A stretch of DNA of 64,000 bases from Coccinella septempunctata (lineage: Eukaryota; Arthropoda; Insecta; Coleoptera; Coccinellidae): the NCBI RefSeq assembly GCF_907165205.1, contig NC_058195.1, forward strand, positions 25,254,936-25,318,935, written 5' to 3'. A program made the translations under genes and the position numbers. Positions 41,115 to 51,061 of the stretch are shown here, in pieces. The notes under the pieces are model-generated. The model ran no database searches, was not told where the DNA came from, and was given only the letters and a program-made list of their open reading frames with translations. Position 1 is the stretch's first letter. Each line of letters starts with the position of its first letter.

Positions 41115-42396
41115 TTAAGGGCTCCTGAATGCAGCTTTGCCAGCCGCAACCGAAGAATATCGGTTGCCGCTATGCAGTGCTGCAAGTTTATTTGCAGCAG
41201 ATCCTTGAGGATCTACTGGTGATTTGGGTGGTGTGGAACACCGCTTAGTTCCCCCACCCTCGCCACCCCTCTCGCGCCCGCCGGTCTCCTTAGATACCGG
41301 TAGGGCAACGGGAGACATGGGCTCGGTGGGAGCCCTCGCTGAGTCCACCTCCATCTCCGACTGGTCAGTCGGGTTAGAGGGTTTCTCCTCTGGAGTGCAG
41401 ATCTCCTTCTTCTCAGCACTGGGTCCCGTTGTTGGAGCTGCCTGTGCAGTCGAAGAGGGTGGAGCATCTGTTACCCGTCCTGGCCTTGGATGAGCCTGAA
41501 TGTGCCCATCCGCATTCCAATCCCAACTTGGAATTTGCAGGCCTTCAGGACCTCGAGAGACGCCTTGTCCATACCAAGGATGACCTGTGCCATTTCAGGC
41601 TTGTCAACCCTGTTATAGACCTTCCAGCCTCTGGTTTTGAGGGCCGGAGTCGACATCTCTATTCGTCTGAGAATAAGTCCCGTAGTCGTGGAGCTCTGAG
41701 CACCCCTCACCCACAGACTCACTCTCGTTAATCTTTCCAGGTCCCCCATCTCAATCATCTTGAGGCGGAGTCCCTTAGGAAGTTTCAGCTTCGACAGGCT
41801 ACCCTGTAGCCAGTTTCTGCTGAACGTGTCCACACAAGAGGTTATGATTGCCCCCTGGTGGTTGAGTTCAACACTGCGGAACGACAGGTAAGGCTGGCCG
41901 GTCTGGATCTTGTCCATCGCGGAAGCCACCGCCAGCTCCACAGTGTCGAATTCCTCCTGCGAGAGTGCTCTCTCTGGCCAGCCCTCGTGAACGAGAGCTA
42001 CCTTCATGGGAAAACTCGCTACCTCATTATAAGAGGGCCTGTTCGGAAGGCTATTCGCCTTCTTCGCCGGCCGCTCGCATGAGGGTGGAGTATTTGATTC
42101 GGGGGCGTCCCTTTTAGAGCCACCTGCCCGTAGAAGAGGAGAGTTCCCGGCAGCAGACCCTCCAGTCGCTTGACCAGCCAAGTCTGCGCGAGCCCTTCTC
42201 GCTCTTCTTTTTTCCGCACCACTGCGGTTCCGTCTTTTAGGGACGGCGGTCGATGAAGGCCCCCCCCATTTACTGAAGGGGCCTCTTTCGGTGCCTTCAT
42301 TGGTTTATTACCGTGAGCCCCTCCAGAGGAGGTGCCCTCGGTGTCAGGTTGCAGTGCAATCTGTGGGGTTTTGTTGAGTTTCGTTTCACTATCCAT
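41115..42396 (-). pseudogene. ORF1 of the LOA-like LINE
   Basis: The central frame 42,181-41,471 contains KVALVHEGWPERALSQEEFD, GAIITSCVDTFSRNWLQGSL and MIEMGDLERLTRVSLWVRGA, resembling the DUF4780-type nucleic-acid-binding domain of insect LINE ORF1 proteins. The N-terminal part (42,396 down) and the proline-rich C-terminal part (41,354-41,115) are in other frames, so at least two shifts have occurred. Confidence 0.65.
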
Positions 42397-42550
42397 ATAG
42401 TTCCCACGAGTGACGAAGAAATAAAAGTCGCCCTCGGCAGAGCTTCGATACCGAGGGAAGGTCTATTTACAAGGGGATGCGACCCGGTTTCCCCAGGGAA
42501 TCGTTCGCGACACACTCTACCCGGTGCCATTCAGCCCTGGGCACGATTTC

Positions 42551-43162
42551 TTACACCACGGCTTGGGGGTCAGTCTTAGTTTTCACCGCCCATTTTCTGT
42601 TACTCATGTAATTCCAATTTCTTATACATGCTCCCTCTCCATCATTGAACCATAACAATGCTCGATCCACCAATTTCTCAACATTCCCAATTAATGGCAC
42701 CAGCACAGTATATTTTCCTTTTACTTTTCCATTGAAATTCCATTCTTGATCCCCCAACTTGATTATTCCTGACGTAGAATTTTCTTTGTACATGACTCCT
42801 TCTGATGTTTCATTTTGTGTTTCATCATTCTCCTCTATTTCATTCATGTCATCATCCAGTTGTTCCTGTACCTCTTTTCGAATATTATTTTCCGTTGTTT
42901 CCAAATCTTCCTGACATTGTCTCATCATCATACCAATTTTCCTGTCTATTTTCTCTTCTCTTTTATTGACTCGTTCATTAAAAATTTCATTAATTTTCAT
43001 GAAACCTTCTCCCATTCCATTTTCAAATCTTTTTTCTATATCTTCCAATCTTTCTGCTGTTACTTTTATTGCTCTCGAATTTTCTTCCATTTTATTTTCC
43101 ATTCTTTCCGCAAACTCTTTAAAATCCATAGAATTTTTTTCTATACTTTCCTTCATCTTCAA
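42551..43162 (-). CDS. Coiled-coil open frame (5' part of the split gene)
   Basis: 203 codons from the ATG at 43,162. Only the part above 42,588 is native; the last residues are read into the LINE. It is strongly charged, with repeated EKRFENG/KMEENSR heptads. Confidence 0.55.
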   Translation of the reverse strand: MKMKESIEKNSMDFKEFAERMENKMEENSRAIKVTAERLEDIEKRFENGMGEGFMKINEIFNERVNKREEKIDRKIGMMMRQCQEDLETTENNIRKEVQEQLDDDMNEIEENDETQNETSEGVMYKENSTSGIIKLGDQEWNFNGKVKGKYTVLVPLIGNVEKLVDRALLWFNDGEGACIRNWNYMSNRKWAVKTKTDPQAVV

Positions 43163-43199
43163 AATAAAATCCAGTATGTTCCAATATTCAATATATATA

Positions 43200-43252
43200 T
43201 AATCTACTTAATTATTGGGTACTCGGCATAAAGGGGCTATGTAGACAAATCA
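43200..43252 (-). repeat. 3' pseudo-LTR piece of Penelope B (other copy 60,899-60,951)
   Basis: 53 bp, near-identical to 60,899-60,951, same orientation. Confidence 0.85.
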
Positions 43253-43270
43253 AACAACAATTTGTCATGT

Positions 43271-43314
43271 ACATCTATATTTCGGACACTTGTTTAGGTC
43301 CTTCATCAGGATGC
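43271..43314 (-). ncRNA. Candidate hammerhead ribozyme near the 3' end of Penelope B
   Basis: Minus strand, 5' to 3': GCATC (43,314-43,310), core CTGATGA (43,309-43,303), an extra A, GGAC, loop CTAAACAAGT, GTCC (43,287-43,284), GAAA (43,283-43,280), TAT, A (43,276, predicted cleavage nucleotide), GATGT (43,275-43,271). GCATC pairs with GATGT, and GGAC with GTCC. The segment between GAAA and the cut gives a palindromic AUAU, so helix III would form only in a dimer. Type I hammerheads with very short helix III are known from Penelope-like elements. The extra A after the core is atypical. Confidence 0.55.
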
Positions 43315-43756
43315 TAAAAAAGTTAATATAAACCTCCAAAATCTAACAGACTAAACGAAATAGTAAAACAAAAACTTACGTTTGACTAGTTGTGGAAAGA
43401 AAGGCAAAGACACAATCAGCATGTATCCAACCAATCATAAATTATTGAAAGGAAGAAAACCACATTATATCAAGAGAAACGTGAGTTCCCTGAAGGAAAC
43501 AGTTAAACAACTCTACATGAATATTCTTCAAGTAACAACACAAATAAAATCAGTGTCAAAAAGATCGCTAAATTAGGTTACAAGCACATTGGCGCCAAAA
43601 GTTGACATAGAGGACACACAGATCCTCAAACCACAGAGAACTATGACAATCTGTCAAATCTTTTTCTTTAAAAATGAAATAGGTTGTGAATTTTGGAATA
43701 GAGATGTCGCCCCCGGAATCCAAAGCGAAAGTGAAAACAATTACCATCCTCATATT

Positions 43757-44520
43757 TTATGGGATGACATTATACAGTTTGTGAAAGTTGAGGAGAGATA
43801 TCGCTTTTGGAGTCCAAAGCGAGCAAATAATTATAAATGTTGCTAAGACCCTTAATGTCGGTACGCTTATTGACAGAATTTGATTGCTCATTAATATAGC
43901 ACATTTCTGAAAAACCCGCTTAGTGTTATTTGAGCAAGAATACAGTATCTTCGGATTGTCGAAATCGAAAACGTGACCAGCTCTCGCAGCATGCAAAGCA
44001 AGGGCACATCTGTCAGGGTGTAGTCTGACGTCGCTTTTATGAACCGCGAATTTTTTTTTTAGGGATTGGGAGGTTTGTCCGATGTAGACCCCATCACAGT
44101 CCAAACATTTCACCGAGTAGACACAATCAGAGTTGGAAAGAACATCCGCTCTGTCTTTGAGATTGGTGAAGAGAAATTTATTGGGGAAAACGTTATATCT
44201 GGCAATTTTTACGTTATTAATAGAGGAAAAAATGTGAAGCAGTTTACTGGTCAAGCCAGGTAAGGATGGCAAAGATGCAAACTTTATTTGGCTGACATGT
44301 GAGCTCTCGTGGGGAGCGTCCTGTCTTTGTTCAGGCAGTGTAACAGGAGGATGTTCAGGAGGATCAGGTGAAATCCGTCGATTGGACGTCGAGAAAATCA
44401 ACTTCTTCACTTTGGTGTCTAGGAATGGGACAAATCTGTCTTTCTCCTCCTCTATGGTAAATTGGATGTGTGGGTTGAAGGAGTTGAAAATCCTTAGGAG
44501 TTCTGGTAAATTTCTCGTTT
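43757..44520 (-). pseudogene. RT end and GIY-YIG endonuclease of Penelope B
   Basis: From 44,520: NLPELLRIFNSFNPHIQFTI and EEEKDRFVPFLDTKVKK (RT end). A proline-rich linker follows, then KIARYNVFPNKFLFTNLKDR and DCVYSVKCLDCDGVYIGQTS (endonuclease with CxxC), then LHAARAGHVFDFDNPKIL. The conserved tail after the nuclease is rearranged (repeats of a FWSPKR/LWTPK-type stretch). Confidence 0.85.
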
Positions 44521-45724
44521 AACGCCCCCTCGGATTTTTGCATTAAAATTTTTTTTAGTGGAAAATATGTGTTTTAGTATGATTCTTAGTAGTTTTCAAT
44601 AATGGCAAATGAGTATTTTTGGAGTTTTTTTTAACGGGATCGGGGAGTGAATAGGGGTGCTGGGTGGGTAAGAAGGTTGAAATAATCGTTAGTGAAATAT
44701 CAATTCTTAACTGATTGCAGTCAAAAAAATATGAAAAAAATTTTGAAGGTCAATTACCTCAATATTTCAAGGCCGTGACCTTGAAAAAATTGGAATTTTC
44801 GAACAAATATAAGAAAAATTCAAATTTTTCTCAATAATTACCAAGAATTTGTGAGGTTATGAAATCGATGTCCTTGAATTTAGTTTGACCTAGGCGGAAA
44901 TTGAATTTACTAATATGTGACCTTTGCGAAAAATTAAAAAAAAATTTAATTATGAAATGAAGAAATATTATGAGCATGATTCCTTTAATTCGGTATCGTA
45001 TCTTAAAAGGAAATGAGAGAAAACAATAAAAAAAAATATTGATGTCAATATGAATTCATTGTGAATTTGAGAATAAAAGACCCTGAAGCCAGGACTGGAA
45101 ACAGGTGCGACACGAGTTGGAAGTGTAAGTAGGCGCACAGTGTTGCCGATGTTGACATCATTTTCCTAGTCTGTTCGACGTTAAAATAATCAACCTTATA
45201 TCTAAAAATCGGTAAAAGTTTAGATTAGTGCCCACCTCCGATTTTGTCGTTGATTTTTTCTTAGATAAAGCATTGTATGAAAAATCGATTGGTACATGTC
45301 TCAACTTTAGGAGACTTGTAGTTTGTGAGATATGATTTTTTGAAGTTCCTATGAATATGGCGAAAATTCGGTATAAATCAGTCAAATCGTATCATTTTCC
45401 CTGTTTAGCGCTTAAATAACTAAGTCTAATCGTTTATGCGTTTAATTAATATCTTAAAATGGTATTTTCATGTACAAATATTATTTTTCACTGTCCCAAC
45501 CTAAACTAACCTAACCTAACCCCAAAACCATTATTTATATTTTTATCGAAAATTGAAAAATTCCTCACATTTTTCGGAATGAACTAACTGAAAAAGTTAA
45601 CGCATCGAGTTCTCTTAAAGCTAACATTCGAATTTATTGAAATTGATGAAAAAATCGAAGACAAAAAGCCAAGGTGGGCGCTAAAGTAAACAGGAGCAAG
45701 CATGAAGAAATTATTGAATTTACC

Positions 45725-46786
45725 TTATGCCAGAGGATGCTCTGGAGAGTACAGAGTTGCGGCCGCCTTCCAGAACATGTGCCTTCGACGACCGTAGCAA
45801 TGTTCCATCCGACGAAACAGAACATCAGATAGATAACCCCAAAGATGCTCTTGCCTGAATCCAGCCTTGGGAACATTTCGACGAACTTCTACCCAGAGTC
45901 TCTCAATGGTCTGCGTGTAAGCACCAGTTTCTGGATCAACGAAGTTCAAAGAGTGGTTCACGGTAAAATGGCGGAAACCCTCAGTCTCTAGAGCATCATA
46001 CCCCCTCCAGCAATCGGTCATAATCGTTGTGCCGGGTTTCACATAACGTTTAATGATACCGATTAATGTTTCGGAGGAACGATCCTCTACAGGAACTAGA
46101 AATGCTTTGCCTTTTTTACCTTGCTCCCCTCTTTCAACTCCACCAAGAACCCATTGCCCTGTCGACAAACGGCCTCGATTATATTTCCTCTTGCCCAACT
46201 TAGCTTCGTCTATCTCGACGATTTTCCCAACCCCCCCAATGGATTGAGAATTTCGCGCGACATAGTCGGCAACTACTTCCCGGCAAGAGGAAAACCAATC
46301 AACTACCGTATTGGGACTGCACTTCAGTTCAAACATGGCGTCACTGACTTTCGCATTTCCGTTTGACAAAAATATGTCGACCAGAAAACATATTTCCATC
46401 AAACTTAAATGCGATCGCTCAAAAAACGTACCTTGAAAGACACTGCGTGAAGTTTCGCATTTCCTGTTCCCTCTTCTTGCTGCAAAAACAACTTTGCGGC
46501 ATCTATACTGATTTCTTTCAAAATCGGATCGAACTCTCGATCCGCACGTTTCGCACAAAGAGTGACACGATAATGCCCCATGCTTCATAAGGAATTCTCG
46601 TGCCAACTCTTCATTCGAAATCATCCGAATAAACTCAATGTGCGTGAAGGAACACTCCTGGCAAACGTTATATCCACAACTCTGCACCATTGGATTGAGA
46701 TCCTCCATGTCTGTTGTCTTCTCAAAACTAGCTACACGTAAAAAAACAAAATCACAATTAAAAACACAATCACCACAAATTTTCAC
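45725..46786 (-). CDS. Merlin (IS1595/ISXO2-like) transposase
   Basis: 353 codons, open throughout. N-terminal zinc-binding part: CETCGSRVRSDFERNQYRCR. Helical region: AKVSDAMFELKCSPNTVVDW. DDE domain: IVEIDEAKLGKRKYNRGR (first Asp), QWVLGGVERGEQGKKGKAF, TTIMTDCWRGYDALE (second Asp), NHSLNFVDPETGAYTQTIER (Glu in TQTIERLW). Downstream helix: FRRMEHCYGR. The likely start is MEDLNPMVQSCGYNVCQECS, about 25 residues in; an acceptor-like TTTTTTACGTGTAG precedes it. All three catalytic residues are kept, so this is among the least damaged transposase frames here. No TIRs identified. Confidence 0.88.
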   Translation of the reverse strand: MKICGDCVFNCDFVFLRVASFEKTTDMEDLNPMVQSCGYNVCQECSFTHIEFIRMISNEELAREFLMKHGALSCHSLCETCGSRVRSDFERNQYRCRKVVFAARRGNRKCETSRSVFQGTFFERSHLSLMEICFLVDIFLSNGNAKVSDAMFELKCSPNTVVDWFSSCREVVADYVARNSQSIGGVGKIVEIDEAKLGKRKYNRGRLSTGQWVLGGVERGEQGKKGKAFLVPVEDRSSETLIGIIKRYVKPGTTIMTDCWRGYDALETEGFRHFTVNHSLNFVDPETGAYTQTIERLWVEVRRNVPKAGFRQEHLWGYLSDVLFRRMEHCYGRRRHMFWKAAATLYSPEHPLA

Positions 46787-46995
46787 AACAAGACATCAAT
46801 TTTCAATCCGTAACATCCGTAAAACACTTACATTGCGATAAAATTCGGAGCGGAGTAGATTCGTTTGTTCTCGATAATTCCGACGCTTGCTCTGTATGCT
46901 CGAGCTAATGAAACAACGAAGCGGACGGAAACGGAAGTTTCTAAGCTGCGCATGTCATAGATGGACAGAATACAAATGTTGCCACATCGGTCCGT

Positions 46996-47024
46996 TATAT
47001 TGATTGATTGTATCAATCAATATA
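46996..47024. repeat. Perfect 13-bp palindrome
   Basis: TATATTGATTGAT, loop TGT, ATCAATCAATATA. Lies upstream of the Merlin gene. Confidence 0.7.
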
Positions 47025-47132
47025 GGTTTAACAAAAATCGATATTAGCAGGGATTGAGGTTTGGTAATAATAGTAATGATTAATGTTATTGACTGATCTA
47101 GCCTAACATAACCATAACCTAACCACGCAGGA

Positions 47133-47370
47133 CCTCAGAACTAAGGGAGAACATCCACCTGGCCGTTCCTATATGCATCGATACGGCTCTATCTAGTAGG
47201 TAGATCCATCATTTCCAGTGGATCTGCCTTCTCGCGTAGTTAGGGCCTTCGGCCCTCAGAACTAAGGGAGAACATCCCCCTGGCCGTTCCTATACGCATC
47301 GATACGGTTCTATCTAGTAAGTAGATTCATTATTTCCAGTGGTTCCGCCTTCTAGCATAGTCTATATACT
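47133..47370. repeat. Two tandem ~121-bp units
   Basis: CCTCAGAACTAAGGGAGAAC starts at 47,133 and again at 47,254. The units share TGGCCGTTCCTATA, CGATACGG and TATTTCCAGTGG-type stretches with a few differences. Confidence 0.85.
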
Positions 47371-47429
47371 ACAAGGAATTGGAATTGGAACATAAAATTG
47401 TTAAAAATAGGAGATAGTAAAACGTTCTA

Positions 47430-47575
47430 AATTAGCCCGAAGTCCTCCGAGGAAAGGAGGGCAAAGCCCAAGTTCCCGAGTCCATGGAACGCCCTTTGCA
47501 TAAAGCATGCCAAAAGCATACCTTTATGCATGCAGATCGAAGCCTGAGAAGTCGCCTAAAATAATTCGGGCCTAT
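47430..47575. other. Compact GC-richer segment with inverted ends
   Basis: TAGCCCGAA at 47,433 and TTCGGGCCTA at 47,565 are inverted. Inside lie short self-complementary stretches (CCTCCGAGGAAAGGAGG; GCATGCCAAAAGCATACC). It could be a small MITE or a structured RNA; I recognise no RNA family. Confidence 0.35.
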
Positions 47576-47680
47576 TACAGAATTTTCATAAGTTTGGCAA
47601 CGCTCGCCATTTACGCATATTGTCGTTCATGATCGTTGGCCGAATGCAATTTCAACTCGTAAGATCATTCGGATATTAGG

Positions 47681-48398
47681 GAGTTGAAGTGCGCACAGAA
47701 CGTTAGCCTGAACGTAAACGTTAACGTGACAAATAACGTCAAATATAACGTTTACGTGTTGTAATGAAATTTGAGTTGAAGTGCTGCCATCATGAAACGT
47801 CAGACGTTAAACATAACCTATCAATTTGGATTTTGATTTTATTTTGCTGGAACTCTCTTTTATCTAATATCTATAATATTGAGCCTCGACAGCTGGAATA
47901 ATATTTGAAATATTGATATTCTAATGATTATATGCATAATAAAGAGAATTTTCAACTTGAAAGTATTTTATTATCAATGAAATATTCATGTGTAAAGAGA
48001 CATGAGAATTGCAGTGTAGTTTCAGCCATTTCCTTATGTACTGAATGTAATCTGATAACACAGTAATTTAACTTAATCGTTTTGATAACTTTCAAATCAC
48101 TGCTGATTTCCTATAATTTTCGTTCATTATGAGAAAATACACAGGAAATGTAAACAATGACAGTTTGAGGTTATCGAGAATTGCATTCAACAATCAAAAT
48201 TCGGCCATTCGCAAGTCATCGGTGCTACTCGTTTAACGTTCGGTTAACGTACGTCGATGTTTGAGGTATACGTGGGAGACCGCTAGTTTACGTAGGCCGT
48301 AAAGCTGACGCTAACGTTAACGTTAAAAACGGACGAATGAGCATGCGTTGATGTCAATTATAACGTTAACGTTTACGTTCATGGCTGCACTTCAACTC
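47681..48398. mobile_element. 718-bp MITE with GAGTTGAAGTGC termini
   Basis: GAGTTGAAGTGC at 47,681 and GCACTTCAACTC ending 48,398, each followed inwards by TGAACGTAAACGTTAACG after a five-base mismatch block. A third GAGTTGAAGTGC sits at about 47,769. No coding capacity. No clear target duplication. Confidence 0.7.
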
Positions 48399-48635
48399 TC
48401 TATTTTCGGTGTTTGTCGCGATGGATGGACGTCAAATATCAGGTACGTATTCAAGAGAAATATTATGAAATTGTGACTTTTATTTTCCCGTTTTCTCCGA
48501 AACTACTGATTTGCCACTGCCCAAATTTTAACTGTGGCGTCACAACATCATGTAGAATCACCATGCAAAATATTTTGAAAATCGGTGAGAGGTCGTTAAA
48601 CTATAAAGCCATTAAAGGCAATATCCGATCAACAC
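48399..48635. other. Unassigned stretch next to the Penelope RT
   Basis: A plus open frame (48,413-48,667) runs through it but has no recognisable content and crosses into the Penelope RT antisense. Nothing else seen. Confidence 0.4.
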
Positions 48636-49651
48636 CGTCATCACCAGAGCTGCCAAAGTTGGGCTAAGGATGCTGCGCATCGGGCACCCAAAGATTTGAG
48701 AGTAAAATTCACCTTTGTATTTGAAATAGTTGGAATCGAACAGGAACTTCAATAGGTTAATAAATTTAGGCCTAGGAATATGCGTGACAGCCTCCATCTT
48801 ACTCCAATTGTCCACTATTATCTTATCCGGCAACTCCCAAGAAATATTGGTGAAAAACTGATCACATCCAACGAAAGGATCTCATGGTCTGGAGGAATCT
48901 GCTTGTTATTACCCCTTTCTGCAAAATCGAAAGAATCCTTGACTGCCCAAGTGTGGAAGTCGTCCTTGAAAACTGACTTGAGGATGTCGGCAACAAACTT
49001 GCTAAGTTCACTTGTTGGAGATTTAATGGTGGAGACGATAGGTCTGAGAGGAGTTCCCTCTTTATGGATTTTTGGTAGACCGTAGATAGTGGGGGAAATG
49101 CCTTTGTAGTTATTCAATTGTCTCGCCGTTGTGGCACCGATGTGTGCTTGGTCTTTGAGATCCTTGACAAGGTTGTTGTTCTTTGTCTGATACTTCGATG
49201 TGGGGTCTGAGTTTAATTTCTTGTAAACGTTGGTGTTCTCGATGATATTCAAGAGCTTCTCTTCATATTGTTGTTTTGTGATGGCCACCGTGACATTGCC
49301 CTTATCTGCCATCGTTATGACGATGTCATCATTGTCCCTCAGGAACCTTTTCGTCTTGCAAAAGAGTCTGTATTGTGGGTTATTCTTCTTCCAAGCCTGA
49401 TGGACGAAATTGGTGATGGCATTGGTTGATTTGGCCCTGAGTAAGTCCTGCGATTCCTGTGGAGCCAACCTCACAAGATACTCGGAGTCAGCCAATAAAG
49501 ATTTAATTGACAACATATTAGAGGGAACAGAATGGGCAAATTTGGGACCAAGACTAAGTAAATGTTTAATGTCCCGTGGAAAAACATGATCTGTTAAATA
49601 GGCAAACCACGAATCTTCAACTTTTAAATCAGAGATGGACTTTTCAATCAA
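48636..49651 (-). pseudogene. Reverse transcriptase of Penelope B
   Basis: HLLSLGPKFAHSVPSN, DDIVITMADKGNVTVAITKQ, YGLPKIHKEGTPLRPIVSTI, LSKFVADILKSVF, then HEILSLDV with a frame change at about 48,820, then PDKIIVDNWSKMEAVTHIPR, FYSQIFGCPMRSILSPTLAA and LVM. These are Penelope-type RT blocks in the right order. The catalytic YxDD part is absent: the 4.1-kb block replaces or separates it. Confidence 0.88.
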
Positions 49652-50546
49652 GGAATCAAACTTGCGTTTGAGAACGTTAGTGGAAGAGACAGTGAGCCTA
49701 TCCGTGATCTAGACTGAGTCTGTTCAAAAATAGATATGACACGTATAGGAAGAACAAGTATCAATCTTTCACGGATGTGCTTAATGCCTGCATGCAGCGA
49801 GTTGATCTTTTTTATAGTGACTGATATTTCAAGATTGAGCAGAGTAGAAGACACCTTATTGCTCTGCTTGATGTGTCTTGGAATGACGCCAGTTGATCGG
49901 CATCTGAGTAGGAAATTTCTTCTGCATCTTGCTTTTGCCAATCTGGTGTTTAGGTTCGCCCAAGATTTGAGGTCTCTAACAGTTACCTCTCCATAGGTGT
50001 TCTTCATCTCATCGTAGAAACCCATCTTATTGCTCAGTGCGAGAGCTCTTCTGTTGTCCCCTGCGTTGTCGCCTATCAAATTATTAATACATTTAATGTT
50101 CTGCTCGATGTGTCTTGGAATGACGCCAGTTGATCGGCATCTGAGTAGGAATTTTCTTCTGCATCTTGCTTTTGCCAATCTGGTGTTGAGGTTCGCCCAA
50201 GATTTGAGGTCTCTAACAGTTACCTCTCCATAGGTGTTCTTCATCTCATCGTAGAAACCCATCTTATTGCTCATTGCGAGAGCTCTTCTGTTGTCCCCTG
50301 CGTTGTCGCCTATCAAATTATTAATACATTTAATGTTCTGCTTGATGTGTCTTTGAATGACGCCAGTTGATCGGCATCTGAGTAGGAAGTTTCTTCTACA
50401 TCTTGCTTTTTCCAATCTGGTGTTGAGGTTCGCCCAAGATTTGAGGTCTCTAACAGTTACCTCTCCATAGGTGTTCTTCATCTCATCGTAGAAACCCATC
50501 TTATTGCTCAGTGCGAGAGCTCTTCTGTTGTCCCCTGCGTTGACGC
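49652..50546 (-). CDS. N-terminal region of Penelope B with 79-residue tandem repeats
   Basis: Three in-frame copies of a 79-residue unit (NAGDNRRALALSNKMGFYDE, then VTVRDLKSWANLNTRL, then RCRSTGVIPRHIKQNIK) lie at steps of 237 bp. The unit motif CTGCGTTG is at 50,061, 50,298 and 50,535. Copies differ at few residues (LEKARCRRNF against LAKARCRRKF). A fourth, partial copy lies beyond BEL copy B at 60,674-60,862. The frame continues to about 49,690 and then links to the RT. Confidence 0.8.
49960..50546. repeat. 237-bp tandem repeat
   Basis: Almost identical units in direct order; 237 is a multiple of three, so copy number can change without breaking the frame. Continues at 60,674-60,862 after the BEL insertion. 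Confidence 0.9.
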
Positions 50547-50782
50547 TGTATTGTTTACATTCAAATCTAAACTCATATGTACCATGCGCATATACATTCC
50601 GTACTGTCCACGAATATAGGGGCCGTATCAGTACCACACAGCGTCATTCTAGAATAAGAACTCTATTCACTCACATCATTCATGTAACCAAATTCAACCA
50701 ATATAGATATAAGGTTATTCAGTGTTTTTTATTCAACTCAATTCACAAGTAGATCGAGTGAAAAATATCACAAGATCGAACA
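50547..50782 (+). repeat. 5' LTR of BEL copy B
   Basis: 236 bp, TG...CA. The next bases TGGTCGCTTCGAGCCCG are the presumed primer site; I could not name the tRNA. Confidence 0.93.
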
Positions 50783-51061
50783 TGGTCGCTTCGAGCCCGA
50801 TATGAACCAAGCGATATCAAACTCAAACAACAACTCAGGTCCTTCGAATCGAACAAATCATACATCATTCAAGAAACCATTTCCAGTGCGAATTAGTGTT
50901 TCCAAATCAGCTGATCCAGTTCTGTGAACCTGCAGACAACAGGATACCCATCAACAAGACAGCAGCGTTCCCATCAACAAGACAGCAGCGTTCTCATCAA
51001 CAGAGTTATTCAACCGACGAAAGCATTCTCAAAACTCGAAGTGATTAGCAAGAAATCTCAA

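Larger units (their letters stand above)
37512..42588 (-). mobile_element. Full-length LOA-like LINE with RNase H
   Basis: The 5,077-bp unit is bounded by a 13-bp duplication, CCCATTTTCTGTT, at 37,499-37,511 and 42,589-42,601. Its 3' end is a GAA-repeat tail (37,512-37,529, read in reverse). ORF1 and an ORF2 with endonuclease, RT, RNase H and a zinc region are present. RNase H after the RT fits the LOA/I group. It is GC-rich compared with its surroundings, so it probably differs in origin from most neighbours. Full length and only three stops in ORF2 suggest a fairly young copy. Confidence 0.88.
37080..43199 (-). other. Unrecognised coiled-coil gene, split by the LOA-like LINE
   Basis: The minus frame at 43,199-42,603 continues across the LINE into 37,498-37,380. 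It rejoins at the 13-bp duplication as NRKW plus ENVIQRVREKVEWMGENY. The N-terminal part is a coiled coil (MKESIEKNSMDFKEFAERME; RFENGMGEGFMKINEIF). The middle has IIKLGDQEWNFNGKVKGKYT and ALLWFNDGEGACIRNWNYM. The end is lysine-rich. The frame is open upstream to the Penelope boundary (EYWNILDFILK). It could be a Gag-like or host protein; I do not recognise the family. Confidence 0.5.
44522..48636. other. 4.1-kb block inserted in the Penelope B RT
   Basis: RT coding ends at about 48,636 (PTLAALVM) and resumes at 44,520. Within the block are a Merlin transposase (45,725-46,786), a tandem duplication (47,133-47,370), a compact inverted-repeat segment (47,430-47,575) and a MITE (47,681-48,398). 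44,522-45,700 is AT-rich with no gene; it holds a short CCTAA run at about 45,500. I could not find a single target duplication for the whole block. Confidence 0.6.

Noticed and set aside
45488..45525. Telomeric repeat array
   Set aside because: Only three or four degenerate CCTAA units; consistent with insect TTAGG but far too short for a telomere.
48413..48667. Plus-strand 84-codon frame
   Set aside because: Crosses from unassigned DNA into antisense of the Penelope RT; no recognisable content.
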